A stretch of 64,000 bases of DNA, taken from positions 68,763,501-68,827,500 of the forward strand of contig CP142452.1 of assembly GCA_038049695.1 (NCBI GenBank). The letters run 5' to 3'. The first letter of the stretch is position 1. Each line of letters opens with the position of its first letter. Source of the DNA: Cinnamomum chago. Taxonomy: Eukaryota > Streptophyta > Magnoliopsida > Laurales > Lauraceae. A program made the translations under genes and the position numbers. Below are positions 45,797 through 57,031 of the stretch, in pieces. The notes beneath the pieces were generated by a model. It saw nothing but the letters and a program-made list of their open reading frames with translations, ran no database searches and had not been told where the DNA came from.

Positions 45797-47032
45797 GGGG
45801 GCGAAGCTATCCTGTATAAAAGGCCAAAAATTGGACTGGCAAGTCAGGCTATTATCAGTCCCAATTTCACCACTTTTGAAACTCCTGTCATCCTGTGGAC
45901 CATATGCCTTAAATAGATTCTGGTTGGTGATCAGATAATTTACATGGGCAGATCATCTGGCTGTCAATCCAGCCCATGTATCATTAGTTAGCTATAATTT
46001 AGGAATTAGTATAGTCATAATACATGTACACTTTCTATATTAAGTAGCTATAACTTAGGATCTTGATTGTATTAGGATTCTAATAAAGGGTCATCAACCC
46101 TTATATAATGAGAATGAATGAACCCTAAGGGGTACACATTTTTCACAAAATACTTTATTCTTCTTTCCATGCGTCTATTCTTGACATGGTATCAAAGAAC
46201 ATGGTCGTTTGTAACTTTCTGCCCTAGATTTTTTTTCTCTCATGATATAGAGGTCGATAGTGTGATCTCTCCTCTTCATCTTCCAGCCTGGGAAGCCCCT
46301 GGTTCAGTCTGGGAGGATATTCTCTACAGAACAAGACCTGATCTCACTTTGATCAACTGTGGCCCACCTATGATCTTCATCGCTGCACCAGCGGGAAGCT
46401 CCAAGCATGGTCCACTGCCTGCAGCCATCTTTTTGGTGATTTTTCCAGATTTTTTTTCTCATCAGAGGCAGGCCATCTGCTATTTTCTAGGTTTTTTCAA
46501 TTTTGTCCAAGAGATTCAATCTCAGCCGTCTAGAATCTTGGATCTTGATCTTTTTTGAGGAGTACCTCTTCCATAAGTTACGGAAATTACCACTCCTTTC
46601 ATCCCTTGCCACTGATCTGTCCAAAGATCATCTGGTGGGGCCCACGTGGGTGATCTTCCACTGACTGGGTCCTCTGGGTGTGTCTGTTGCTCCTGCTGCC
46701 AACTTGGGTGTGTCTGCTGCTGCTGTTGCCAACTTGTGGTGGTTTTTTTTGCTGCTGCTGCTTCTGAACTAGACATTCTGCATTCATAATTGTCGATTTG
46801 TATCCAATCCAATACAATACAACTCTGATCATCCAAATTTGTGGCCACTGCCTTGCCCAGATTTGTGAATTTATCCATTACAGTTCATCTTTGGACTGCT
46901 GGTAGTCTTCTAGAATACTCAGAAGCTGATCTGTGATTGGACATACTAGTGGGGCACACATATTGATTACAATTCAACAATTTGAAGTAATTCTTTTGAT
47001 GGTTTTCCTATTGTTGCTATGGAGAAATCACC

Positions 47033-47272
47033 TTGATTCAGTTTGATGGTAAAAATCATAACTCATGGGCCTTTCAATTTCAAATCTACTTAGAGGAGAA
47101 AGAACTCTGGGGCTACATGGATGGTTCTGAACCTGAATCGAAGGACAATGAAAAGAAGATATCAGCCTTCAAAACTTGGTTACTAGGCTTTGTTGAACCC
47201 CATTTTATTCTCAATCTGAAACCTTGCAAATCTGCCCGTGAGATGTGGGATTATCTTAAAAAGATTTATTAA
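47033..47272 (+). pseudogene. Copia gag N-terminal fragment (non-autonomous element)
   Basis: The frame encodes FDGKNHNSWAFQFQIYLEEK...AREMWDYLKKIY, the usual start of a copia gag protein, and ends at TAA; the rest of gag continues in other frames with further stops before the zinc-knuckle frame at 47,594. Confidence 0.7.
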
Positions 47273-47593
47273 CAAGGCAATGCTGCTCAACAATTTCAAT
47301 TGGAGTTAGACATCTCCCAATTTTCTCAAGGCACCCTGTCTATATAGGAATATTACAATGGGTTTCGATGACTATGGTCTAAATATGATGAGATCAAGTT
47401 TGCAACTGTGTCTGAAGCACTTCTACTAGAATTACTTCCCTTGCAACAAAATCGCCATCGGGACCAGTTTCTCATGAAACTTCATCTGAAGTTTGAGATC
47501 GTTAGATCAAACTTAATGAGCTGGGCTACTCTTCTAAGCTTAGATGACTGTCTTCAAGAAATTCTGCGGGCGTAACAACATCCGGTTACCAAA

Positions 47594-48454
47594 ATGACTA
47601 TGGAACAACAAAGATCTAATGAGGCTCCACTTGCTTATGCCGCTACAACTAGACCACCTTCTCGGGACATCAGTAAAGTTCAGTATTATAACTGTAAGAG
47701 ATATGGTCATTATGCAAATCAATGCAAGGCTAAAATCTGCAAATATTGTAAGGCAATTGGTCACGTAATTGAAGAATGTCGGAAAAAGGCTCGAACTTCT
47801 ACTTCCTGCAACTATGCGCCGTCAATCCTTGGTACTTACACATTACAGTCAGCTCCTAGTGCTTACACAATGACTTCTCAACCATATTCACCCTCTGACT
47901 ACAGTGGTTCCCTACAGTTTGATTCTTCTTATTCACAGTCTGGTTCCTCATCACAATCTGCATCCCCAGCTCCTCTCACTCCTGATATGGTAAATCAAAT
48001 GATTATCAATGCCTTGGCATCAATGAACATCTCAAATACTGATTCGTCTCTTTCTCATACGTGGTACTTAGATTCTGGCACAAGTAACCATATGATATCT
48101 TCACCCAAAACCTTACAACATGTGGTTCCTTACACTAGTAATCTTACTGTTCAAAATGCCAATGTAGACCATAGGGCAATGTCTTCCGCCTGTTCTGAAA
48201 TCTTATGGCTACGGGGACTTCTTTTGGAACTCAGATTTGCTCAAACATCTCCTACTTCCTTACATGCGGATAATACTGGGGCTATCAGGATCACTGAAAA
48301 TCCTGTATTTCATGAATGCACCAAACATATTGAAGTGGACTACTACTTTATTCGGGATGAATTGAAGCATGGTGTCATTTCTTTACCTCATGTCCATACT
48401 GAACTTCAGTTTGCTGATATCTTCACCAAAGGACTTCCTTGGCCTCGACATTAG
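47594..48454 (+). CDS. Chimaeric copia open frame: gag zinc knuckle, protease start, RNase H end
   Basis: One frame of 286 codons joins two zinc-knuckle-like motifs (NCKRYGHYANQC, its first Cys replaced by Tyr, and CKYCKAIGHVIEEC), a Ser/Pro/Thr-rich linker, the protease motif WYLDSGTSNHM at about residues 158-168, and then, from about residue 192, the C-terminal RNase H region (ACSEILWLRGLL, HADNTGAIRI, DIFTKGLP). The join removes integrase and reverse transcriptase but keeps the frame open. Whether it is translated is unknown; an in-frame deletion that has stayed open may be chance over a young insertion. Confidence 0.7.
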   Translation: MTMEQQRSNEAPLAYAATTRPPSRDISKVQYYNCKRYGHYANQCKAKICKYCKAIGHVIEECRKKARTSTSCNYAPSILGTYTLQSAPSAYTMTSQPYSPSDYSGSLQFDSSYSQSGSSSQSASPAPLTPDMVNQMIINALASMNISNTDSSLSHTWYLDSGTSNHMISSPKTLQHVVPYTSNLTVQNANVDHRAMSSACSEILWLRGLLLELRFAQTSPTSLHADNTGAIRITENPVFHECTKHIEVDYYFIRDELKHGVISLPHVHTELQFADIFTKGLPWPRH

Positions 48455-49780
48455 TTTCTCGTTTCCAAATTGCTACTTTATAACTTCCCCGCATCAATTT
48501 GAAGGGAAGGGGGGTGGGGGTGGTGGTGGTTGTCAATCCAGCCCATGTATCATTAGTTAGCTAGAATTGAGGAATTAGTATAGTCATAATACACGTACAC
48601 TTTCTATAGTAAGTAGCTATAACTTAGGATCTTGATTGTATTAGGATACTAATAAAGGGTCATCAACCCTTATATAATGAGAATGAATGAACCCTAAGGG
48701 GTACACGTTTTTCACAAAATACTTTATTCTTCTTTCCATGCGTCTATTCTTGACACTGGCCACTCAGTTGGCCCATCTTTTAGCCTTATCAGTAGCAAAT
48801 CATTATGTGTGCACCGCAAGAATGCTTGCAATTGCATTGTTCTCTTTTGGGGGAATCAAGAGGGGCAGAATGAGATCATTTTAAAATGTGGTCATGTGCA
48901 GGTAAACCATATGGATAATGCAATAGAGGCATTAAAGAAATCGCGAAATGCTCTTGCTGCTGCTAATGTGGGAGCAGAAAAGGCATGGTATGGGCCCGAA
49001 GGAATTTCATCTGTGAGGAGGGTCCTTGAGTTCAACTTTCATGATGTGGAGGGTCTACTACAACTTGTGCGGCTTGCACTGGAGGCTATCGGCCCTTAAA
49101 ATCCAAGTGATAGAAGAGAATATATGTCCTCTGTGAAACCTTATTTCCTCATTAATGCAGGCCATAAGGAGAAACAGATTGGGGGTGAAAAGAAAAGAAG
49201 AAAGTTTAGTGAGCTGGGTACTCCTTTTTCTCTGCCTCAAATAAGTTGTTATCTGAAAAGCAACAGATTTTGATGAGGCATTTAGGCTCAGTTCCTTTGG
49301 GTACAATTTGTACAAAAGAGAGATTGTTTTCCAATTCTTGTATAGTATTTTCCGTGCCTTGCAGCTTTTTTCAGCACATAAGGGCATGTGATTTTAACCT
49401 ATAAGTTCCAAGAACAAGATAAAGAAGGGTTTTACCAGCGGGGAGATTATACTGCAGATGGTGCTGTACCTCAACATCAAAACCCATTCAGTAACAGTTC
49501 TGATGATGGTCATTGATTTGTTTCTGGTTTATACCATCATTTGTGGTAAAAAAATGACAACTTGTTTACATGAATATGAAATGAAGAAAATTACTAATAT
49601 GTTCATGGAGTTGTATTTTGTCTGGCTTGATGTAATGCACGGTGCGGAAGATTTTCTATTTGAACATCGGACAAAGATGTGGGCAGCTGAATTGGCATCT
49701 CTCGGTATGTAACATCACATTCTTTATCATTGATGTATCCTGAATTGGCATGTAACATCACATACCATTAATGAAGCTCT

Positions 49781-50027
49781 CTTTTTGTACTGTGGAGTTT
49801 TTGGTGAAGTTAGTGTTGCCTGATCATAGCTAAGTGCTTTTGTTTCTTCTGATCAGAAAAGGTATACATGGCTTCTTCCTTTAGTAATCTGAGCCATTTA
49901 TCTGATGGGAACCATTATGAGGTGGCCATTTGGTTCTCTAATATCGTCCATTTCAAATGGTCAAGTGAATTGGAAAATTGCAGCCTATTATCTTCATTTA
50001 ACAAGGACAGCATCAAATGGCTTGGAT
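49781..50027. other. Unassigned sequence after the CW copy
   Basis: Homology to the intact CW gene ends near 49,780 (27,646 there). The following 250 bp show no coding region or repeat that I recognise. Confidence 0.35.
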
Positions 50028-50490
50028 GGCTCATTTTCAAAAAAGTACGTGGAGATATAAATATTTCAAAAAAATATAAAAGTTTTCCACAATTCTTTAA
50101 ATCAAGTCATTTCCATAAGTTTTTTTAAGAAATGACAAAAATACCCTTTCCAAATGACAATTTTTTTGTCTTTCTTTCTGACCTAAAATTGACCATTTTG
50201 ATTTTGGTGATCATAACCATTTAATGAAGATAGTTTTTTAGTCATTCGGGATCCTCCTTTTAACCATCCATGCATAAAGGCAATTGAAGCGGGCCCCTCT
50301 AGGTCATTTGGGTTGGATTTGATCATTTCTCTTAAATGAATAATTAAAGAGAAAATCTGAATATGGCATAAGGGTATTTTTGTCAGTTCTCAAAAAATTT
50401 CATTGAGAGGACTTTATTGAAAGAATTGTGTAAATCTTTCTTATTTTTTGAAATACTCAAATCTCTATGTACTTTTTTTGAAAATGAGCC
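50028..50490. mobile_element. Fold-back element with long inverted arms
   Basis: The left arm (50,028-50,105; GGCTCATTTTCAAAAAAGTAC, CACAATTCTTTAAATCAAGTC) and the right arm (50,410-50,490; GACTTTATTGAAAGAATTGTG, GTACTTTTTTTGAAAATGAGCC) are imperfect inverted repeats of 75-80 bp enclosing about 300 bp. No coding capacity. Confidence 0.65.
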
Positions 50491-51657
50491 AAAAGTTTTA
50501 TACCTTTTTGAAAATTTCCCTATTTTCTATTGGGTCTTATTCCATATAAAAGGTTTGTATCCCCATAGGCAGGATCCATGTGCACTTTGTAAGGCTGAGT
50601 TGGCGTATAATTGAATACTGTATTTTCCCCACATTTTGTAATGTGTAGTCACCCTCTTTTATGTTTGTTTAAAGCTGTTAGATTTATTATATTTACCCGT
50701 CATATGCATAGAATTGTTTTATATACGAAGCTTACTGCAAACCTACTCCAAAACAGTAAGGGCGAGTATGTGCGGCAGCTTTTCTAAGTGAAAACGGTTT
50801 TCCACAGTGCTTAAAGTTCCATGTTTGATGCAGTCACTTTTCCTCACAGAAAAGTGAAAAAATGAATAAACCTTTCCGTGATCTTGTGGAAAACCTTTCT
50901 TGATTTTGGGGCAGGGTGGGTAGCTGGGAGGGTAGTGGTTTGGTTTCTGCAAAATAGGAAAAGGATGTCTGTGGAACGGTTTTCCACAGCGCTGCACAAA
51001 CATGTTCAAAATTACGCGGTGTAATGATCTCCTACCAGATGATATTACTGTGTGATCACTTTTTTTTGGCCCGTTTTTATAAATATGGGATAGGCCAAAT
51101 TAACCCGATGAGACTAGGAGAACCATTGTTGTTAGAATCCTATGATTTGTATTGAATTCTAAGAAAAACAATTTGTACCCATGCAATGGAATCCTATTTA
51201 CAAGTGAATATAATGATTTATGTGTGAATCTTACGATTAAATACTTGTTTCAACAAATCTTACGATTTGACATATTCGGCTAAGCAAGAGTAAAATTAGC
51301 CAAAGAGTCTTATTTGAATAATATATTTTTTTTTTGTTAGCATTCCTATTTTTAAATGGTTATTTTATGGTTAGTGAAACCTCTTAAGTACCTTAGTGAT
51401 TTTGGGGAGGCTTTAGAGATTTAAAAAGGAATAAGCATTCAACTGTACATATGGGTATTTGTCTTGTATTCATTTCTTTTAAATTGTTTCCGATTTTTTA
51501 TTCCTGAACTTTTTTTTTTTTTAACTTCAGAAGGAATCCTAAATATGTAAGATTGATGATTTGGCTTTATTTATTATTATTATTATTTTTTATATAAAGA
51601 AAAGAAAAAGAAGTATGACAACTTGATTATTTTTCCTAGTAGTTAGGATGAAAATAC

Positions 51658-54545
51658 AAGGGGTGGTGGTATTTGCACCCACCCTATGCTCCCACCCTAG
51701 TAAATTCATGTATTGTCTACCTAGTAAATTCATGTATTGTCTTATCATCTAATCCACTCTATCTACATCAAACACTATTCACCTTAATATATAAATGAAG
51801 TATGTCCTGTCACATGATTTCATAATCATTTGGAGGAAAAAATAGAAGCACTGTTCACTTGCCAATGCCATGCGTACATAGGCATTGCACAGTGACTTCT
51901 GTCCTTCCATTACCTGATTTCTTGACTATACAATGAGGCCCACTGTTCAAAGGACCCAGATTGATTAGCATGTGTACCAGCAGTGAGGGTAAGAATCTCC
52001 TGAAGCAAGATCTGCATGTGAGTCCCTTGTTAAAAAAGTTAATTAATTTTTACAGCATGTGTTTGCCATTCAAAAAAGTTCCACTCTTCTCTGTTTTTTG
52101 TACTGAGACCCATTTTTGGACTTAATGACTGTTATATGTGTGTAAATCATGGTTGATTTTGTACAAAGCCCTTGAGAATTGAGATGCACAGATGAATTAT
52201 CTTGCAAATTGAAATAAATTGGATTTGATGTCAAAATAAAAATATTCATTAATAAAAAAAATACGTGAGACTTAAATTGTGCTTCGGCAATATGTGAGTC
52301 TTAAATATTTAGTTAAGGGAAAATCCTCTGATGATTACTATCTTGTATACATTATCTATGAGCACTTATTTTTACCAACATGTTGGATTTCCATAAATTG
52401 GCACAAGCTTAAATTTAAAATTCATTTAACTACTACTCACCGTTATAATAAAAAAAATTAAAGAAAAAAAATGAAGAACCCTTCTAACATCATTAAATTT
52501 GAGAAGCATAGATCAAAGGAGTAGGATCATCTAATAGGTTGATACTGTTTTTACGTTGGGCCTTATTCAAAACAATGCACCTTTCGTGAGTTGCATACGT
52601 TGACCATGGAAAATTGGGTATTTTGTCGAACAATTTTTTTTTTATTGTCATTGATTTTCTCTCTCATCCCATGGTTAGTATTGACCATTTAATCTACAAT
52701 GTAACTTAAAATAAAAACAATTGAAGAATAAGAAAGAAATGAATCACAAAAGCATCACTTGTTAACCCAAGTGATCAATTAAATGGACTGGGGCTTGGCA
52801 AAAGGAATGTGCGGCTCAGATTTATAAGAAGATGGCCCCCATGATTTAGACTCAACGCTATTGATGGCAATTTCAAACACCCAAGTTGAGACAAAAAAAA
52901 AAAAAAAAAACAGTGTACGGACTCTGAAAAGTGAGTGGCCCCGTTGTTCATCATGTGGGCCCCTTGATCACATGTGATGATCATTGACTGCAAAGGAGGT
53001 TTGAAACGGTCCTGTAGCCTGTACTTCCAGCGCCAAAAAGGTTGTCCCACTGTTTGATGAGTTTGCAGATGCTTCCAGGGCATAATCCCTCTTGCTGGCG
53101 CTCGTCCCGAGGCGGAAGAAAATCAAGTCCAGCAGTTGCTGCTTGCAGTCTTGACCTGCAGTGACACGTTGACACGTCAGATCAGGTCATCCGTAGCCAT
53201 AGGGTAGATTGGGTGTAAATACTAAGCAGGGTGGGTGTATTTACCCTTGCGGGTGTTAGTATTTGCACCCACTCTAGTGGTAATAGGGTGGGTATAAACG
53301 TACAAGTCCCATCTAAAAGGAGTAGCTGCTGGTTATACCATTGTGTTGCCTCGATTTTCGTGCATCACAAAAGTGAAGGAGTGTTCCTTGTCCCAACTTG
53401 TTTTCATCCTCCTTCACGTGTTACATCATCACACTTGGAGGCAGTACGTGTCACATCCATCTCCTCGGGGCGCGTGCGAGGAAAGAGAGCAAATCATATT
53501 TTTAGTGCAGGTGGGTTAGATCAGACCCAATTCGATCCGATTCTGACCCGAACCCAGCCCAGCTGCTGCAGCCTTACGCGCGGGAATATATTCTCCGCAG
53601 GGAATATATTCTCTAAAAATAGATTTCGGGTCCACCATGGACCCGGACCGAAACCGACCCGTTTACAACCCTATTCTATACCAAGAAAAAATAATAGTAA
53701 TTGACGTTCAGACCACAGTAACTTCAGGCCACAGCAAGATCAACCACATCGTGAAGTTTAGAAGTAAAAAACAAGAACAGGAAAGAGGCAGTGATCAATA
53801 TGATGATAATCAAACAAAATAAAATTTATTCAGATAAATGAAAATGGTCAATGATTTTTAAGTGGTTTTAGCTCTCAAAGTGGGCCACACATGAAATTTA
53901 GTCAGAGTCGAAGAAAAGATGGACAAAAAACCAATCTCGGCTTCTGCGCCTCTCTATATACATCGGACGGTCCACAACTGATCTCAAATCTAGACATAAT
54001 CTCAGTCGTCGAAGAGAAGCCTGGAACGAATAGTCGACAAGACTCCATACTCGGGCTGTCACGATCGCCCAGGACACGTGATAAGATTTCACCACATTGA
54101 TGGTGCGATAAGATTGTGCAGGACATACCCATACTCCGTTTGTCACGATCGTGCAGGATACTCTGACAGGACACAGGACACGTGTCACATATAGAATTTA
54201 ATAATACATATATTGTGCTAATCACGATATCAATCATATGTTGGATCTCACGGTGGGATCAAACCCAAAATTTGGAGGGCTGGAAATCAATATTGACGGT
54301 CTGGATCATCAATGGGTGGATCCAGGGTAAGTTACACAAATCCCAATCGTGGAATAGACCACTCCATCGGATCCGAATACCAACTTCAAAAACGACAAAA
54401 AGAAAAGCAACCCCCACTGGCTCCGCCACAACCAAAAGGACGCATCTCTGCCTGCAATGATGCAAAGATTTCAGCGTCAGTATTCCTATGTGGATGTACT
54501 TATCATATAGGGTGGATATAGGGTGGGTGCATTTACCAGAGGCCC
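51658..54545. mobile_element. One or two TIR elements with GCACCCACCCTA ends
   Basis: A left end (AAGGGGTGGTGGTATTTGCACCCACCC at 51,658) is mirrored by a right end near 54,510-54,545 (GGGTGGGTGCATTTACCAGAGGCCCCTT). A second pair of ends lies inside, at 53,205-53,290 (GGGTGTAAATACTAAGCAGGGTGGGTGTATTTACCC and TATTTGCACCCACTCT), so either two related elements abut or one is nested in the other. No transposase frame is recognised. The right end sits about 80 bp before the gypsy sequence resumes. Confidence 0.55.
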
Positions 54546-54624
54546 CTTAACGTGAGCGTTCCTTTAAGGGACATGCTATTCGGCCCGAATTTGGGGCACC
54601 CGGTCCCCAAGGGGGCCAGTTAGA

Positions 54625-54753
54625 CTTTTTGGTTCCTTTAATGTGGGTGATTGGGTACTTGTGTCTACAACACTAAAGGAAAGACTATTGTTTTCTCCAT
54701 GCTCTGAAATGTTACGGGCCATTCCAAGTTTTAGAGTGCTTTGGGCCAGTTTA
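54625..54753 (+). pseudogene. Ty3/gypsy C-terminal polyprotein fragment, left part
   Basis: Translation gives FNVGDWVLV in one frame and, after a frameshift, LHALKCYGPFQVLECFGPV, the region after the gypsy integrase core. It is cut at GTTTA by the copia 5' LTR, and the reading continues at 60,351 with SYNITLPPQSKINPVFH. Confidence 0.8.
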
Positions 54754-55391
54754 CGTAGGAAATTGTGTGGCCCGCATGTCACGGGTCCCACGTCAGATCA
54801 AGCAGGGCTAATGCCAGCAGAGAATACAATCTCACTTAATGTAAGACTTCATCTGATCCAACTAATAAGACTCCCAATAGGATTAGTGGATGTGGGTTTC
54901 TTGGCGAAGAAGTCTCTTGAGTGTGACTCTTTGAGACTTGTCTGTATAAGATAAGGGAGCCCTAGGGTTGGCATTATTTCATCCCATAGGAAAGACAAGA
55001 GGCGAAGAGATCCGCGGAGCTTCTCAATCGCCGGAACGCACATAGATCTTCGGCCGCGTGTCGAAGCCTCCGCATCCCAATCCATCAATTGGTATCAGAG
55101 CTTGGGACTGTGCGTTTCAATGGTGTGGATCGAGAAGTTAAGTTTTAGATCAGCGTAGATATGAGGATATCGGACCCAAGCTTCTTGCGTTTTTTCTCTG
55201 TTTCCTAGCAAACCCGTTTTGAGGAAGAAGACGAGAAAAAGAAATAGCAGCAGCCTTTATCTTTGTGTTGCCTCGGGCTTTGTTCATTAGAATAAATTAT
55301 TATTTTTAGATCTTAGACTACGGAAATCGCACAAAAGGAGAAAAGTTGTTTTTGCATGTAGCACTGTTTGCTTAGAGTTGTCTTCTCCTTA

Positions 55392-55693
55392 AGGGCATGT
55401 TTGGGCACCTTACTTGTAGAGTCAAGTAAGGTGAAGCCCCATTCTCAAGAAAAAAATCCCACTAAAAGTACTTTATATTAAATTTACCACCATACTTTTT
55501 CTAAAAAAGTAAAAAAAGTAACCTTATTTACTCACTAAAAGACAAAAAAACTTCACTTTCCAATAAAAAAAGTCAACTAAAAACAACTAAAAACAAAATA
55601 TCATCATTATCCACTTATATTTTATTATTTATTCAAAATAACCTCCACTCCACTCAACTCTACAAGAGAGCAAGGCTTGGTATCCAACGAGAG
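55392..55693. mobile_element. MITE (family copy 2), nested in the copia leader
   Basis: The body is the reverse complement of the element at 4261-4552. Ends are GGGCATGTTTGGGCACCTTAC and, less well kept, GGTATCCAACGAG. It lies between the primer-binding site and gag, so it inserted after the copia element. Confidence 0.75.
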
Positions 55694-56023
55694 CGTCACT
55701 GATCTCGGTTTGCATGCGTCATTAAAAACAAATTTGTGGAAGAAAGACTGGTGCGAGACGAGCTATGCCTCACGCAGCAAGTGCTGGTACAAAAGGCCCG
55801 ACGCATGTGTGACGTTAGCAACGAACGTCGTACGATTGATGTAGAGACTCGAGAGTGATCTTCGACCGTCAAAACTTCGCACTGCGATATCTTGAGCATC
55901 CGGACTCCGATCGACGAACGTTTTGGTTCTGCGGAATCCTTGCGAGTAGATCTACGCAGTAACAGTAAAAGGAAGGCAATCCGGCGGTTCAAAAAAAGGG
56001 TGAATTTTCTTCTTTAACGGTTA

Positions 56024-57022
56024 GTGGTATCTGAACCTCTTTTTAATTCAGTAATTATGTGTTCCAAATCAGCGTTGCATGATCTTGCCAAGAATGATAT
56101 TTTTAACGGCAAGAACTTAGTCATATGGAAGCGTCGGATGGACGCATTGCTGCACTTTGACGGATTAACATATGTGATTGAATCCGATCCGATCTCCAAA
56201 CCCGCTAATGATGCCCCTAAGGAAGATCATGATGTGTATGAACAATGGGTATTTGATAACAAATCAGCGAGGCATCTTCTGATTGGATTCATATCCAGCG
56301 ATTTGGTAAAGTAGTTTGAGCACTTTAACACTGCTAAATAAATCTAAGACTATGCTATGGACAAATATGATGAAACCTCCAAATCTCACTTGATGGAGGC
56401 ATTCAGCGCATATGTTAACTATAAGATGCCCGAGGGATCATCCATAAGGGATCACATTGATCAAATGGCGGTCCGATATAGTAACTTCGCAGCCTTGGGA
56501 AAGGAAATGGACGAAGATTTTCAAATCATGTACTTGCTGATGAGTCTTTCATTTTCATGGGAGAATATGTCTCAGACCCTTAGCTTTCAAAAGGGTGTAA
56601 CCTTTAGTGAGGTTGAAGCTAGATTGCTTGCTGAAGGACAAAGGCAGACCACCCGCGGTGTAACACCTACTAATTTTGCAATGATTGCCAAAACTAAGAG
56701 TAATAACGGTGCGTTAACTGTCACTACGAAAAATAAAAGAAAATTCAAAGGCAATCCAAAACAGAAAGGGCCTAAGAATGGTGTTTGCTTTAATTGCAGG
56801 AAGCCTGGACACTTTAGTTCTCAATGCAGAAAAAAAAATGGTGAGAGTAGCCAGCAAGGTAAAGTGACCAAACAACATGGTGATTATGTTGAGAAGGTCA
56901 CAGAGTCCATGATGGTGGACACCAATGATAAGAATTGGTGGATTGATTCAAGAGCCACCAGGCACAGATCAAGAACCAATGCTAGATTTATCGACTTCAA
57001 AGAGATGAAACCAGGAGATTAG
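56024..57022 (+). pseudogene. Copia gag and protease remnant
   Basis: Two consecutive frames encode gag (NDIFNGKNLVIWKRRMDALL, then KYDETSKSHLMEAFSAYV...), with a TAG at about 56,312 between them. A CCHC zinc knuckle CFNCRKPGHFSSQC follows, and then the protease region WWIDSRATRH, in which the usual Asp-Ser-Gly is Asp-Ser-Arg (Gly codon changed at 56,951-56,953). Another stop ends the frame at 57,022. Confidence 0.85.
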
Positions 57023-57031
57023 AGTATTTAC

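Larger units (their letters stand above)
45962..48755 (+). mobile_element. Non-autonomous Ty1/copia element with two LTRs and 5-bp target duplication
   Basis: The 5' LTR (45962-46186) and 3' LTR (48531-48755) are each 225 bp, start TGTCAA and end TTGACA, and differ at about 6 positions. The insertion is flanked by CTGGC at 45,957-45,961 and 48,756-48,760; the intact CW gene has one CTGGC at this intron position (about 26,609). A primer-binding site TGGTATCAAAGA follows the 5' LTR, and a purine-rich tract precedes the 3' LTR (48,501-48,530). The internal part has gag and protease but jumps from protease to RNase H, with integrase and reverse transcriptase missing. Transposition would need enzymes supplied by another element. 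Confidence 0.92.
42118..49780 (+). pseudogene. Partial, decayed copy of the CW zinc-finger gene (exons 7b-11)
   Basis: The segment copies about 21,740-27,646 of the intact gene, introns included, so it is a DNA-level duplication, not a retrocopy. Recognisable exons: 7' 42118-42836, 8' remnant 42945-42965, 9' 43339-43498, 10' 43896-44056, 11' 48902-49099. Breaks: a 22-bp and a 1-bp deletion near 42,222-42,236, a stop at 42,256, loss of nearly all of exon 8 by a deletion of about 640 bp between short TTGATC repeats, and a 1-nt deletion in exon 9'. The CW domain and N-terminus are absent. Hand comparison of exon 11 gives about 6 differences in 198 nt. It has no promoter and is not expected to make the protein. 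Confidence 0.93.

Noticed and set aside
46522..46878. Gln-rich protein on the minus strand of the copia leader
   Set aside because: The run comes from CTGCTGCTG repeats in the non-coding leader of a plus-strand element. No homologue is recognised.
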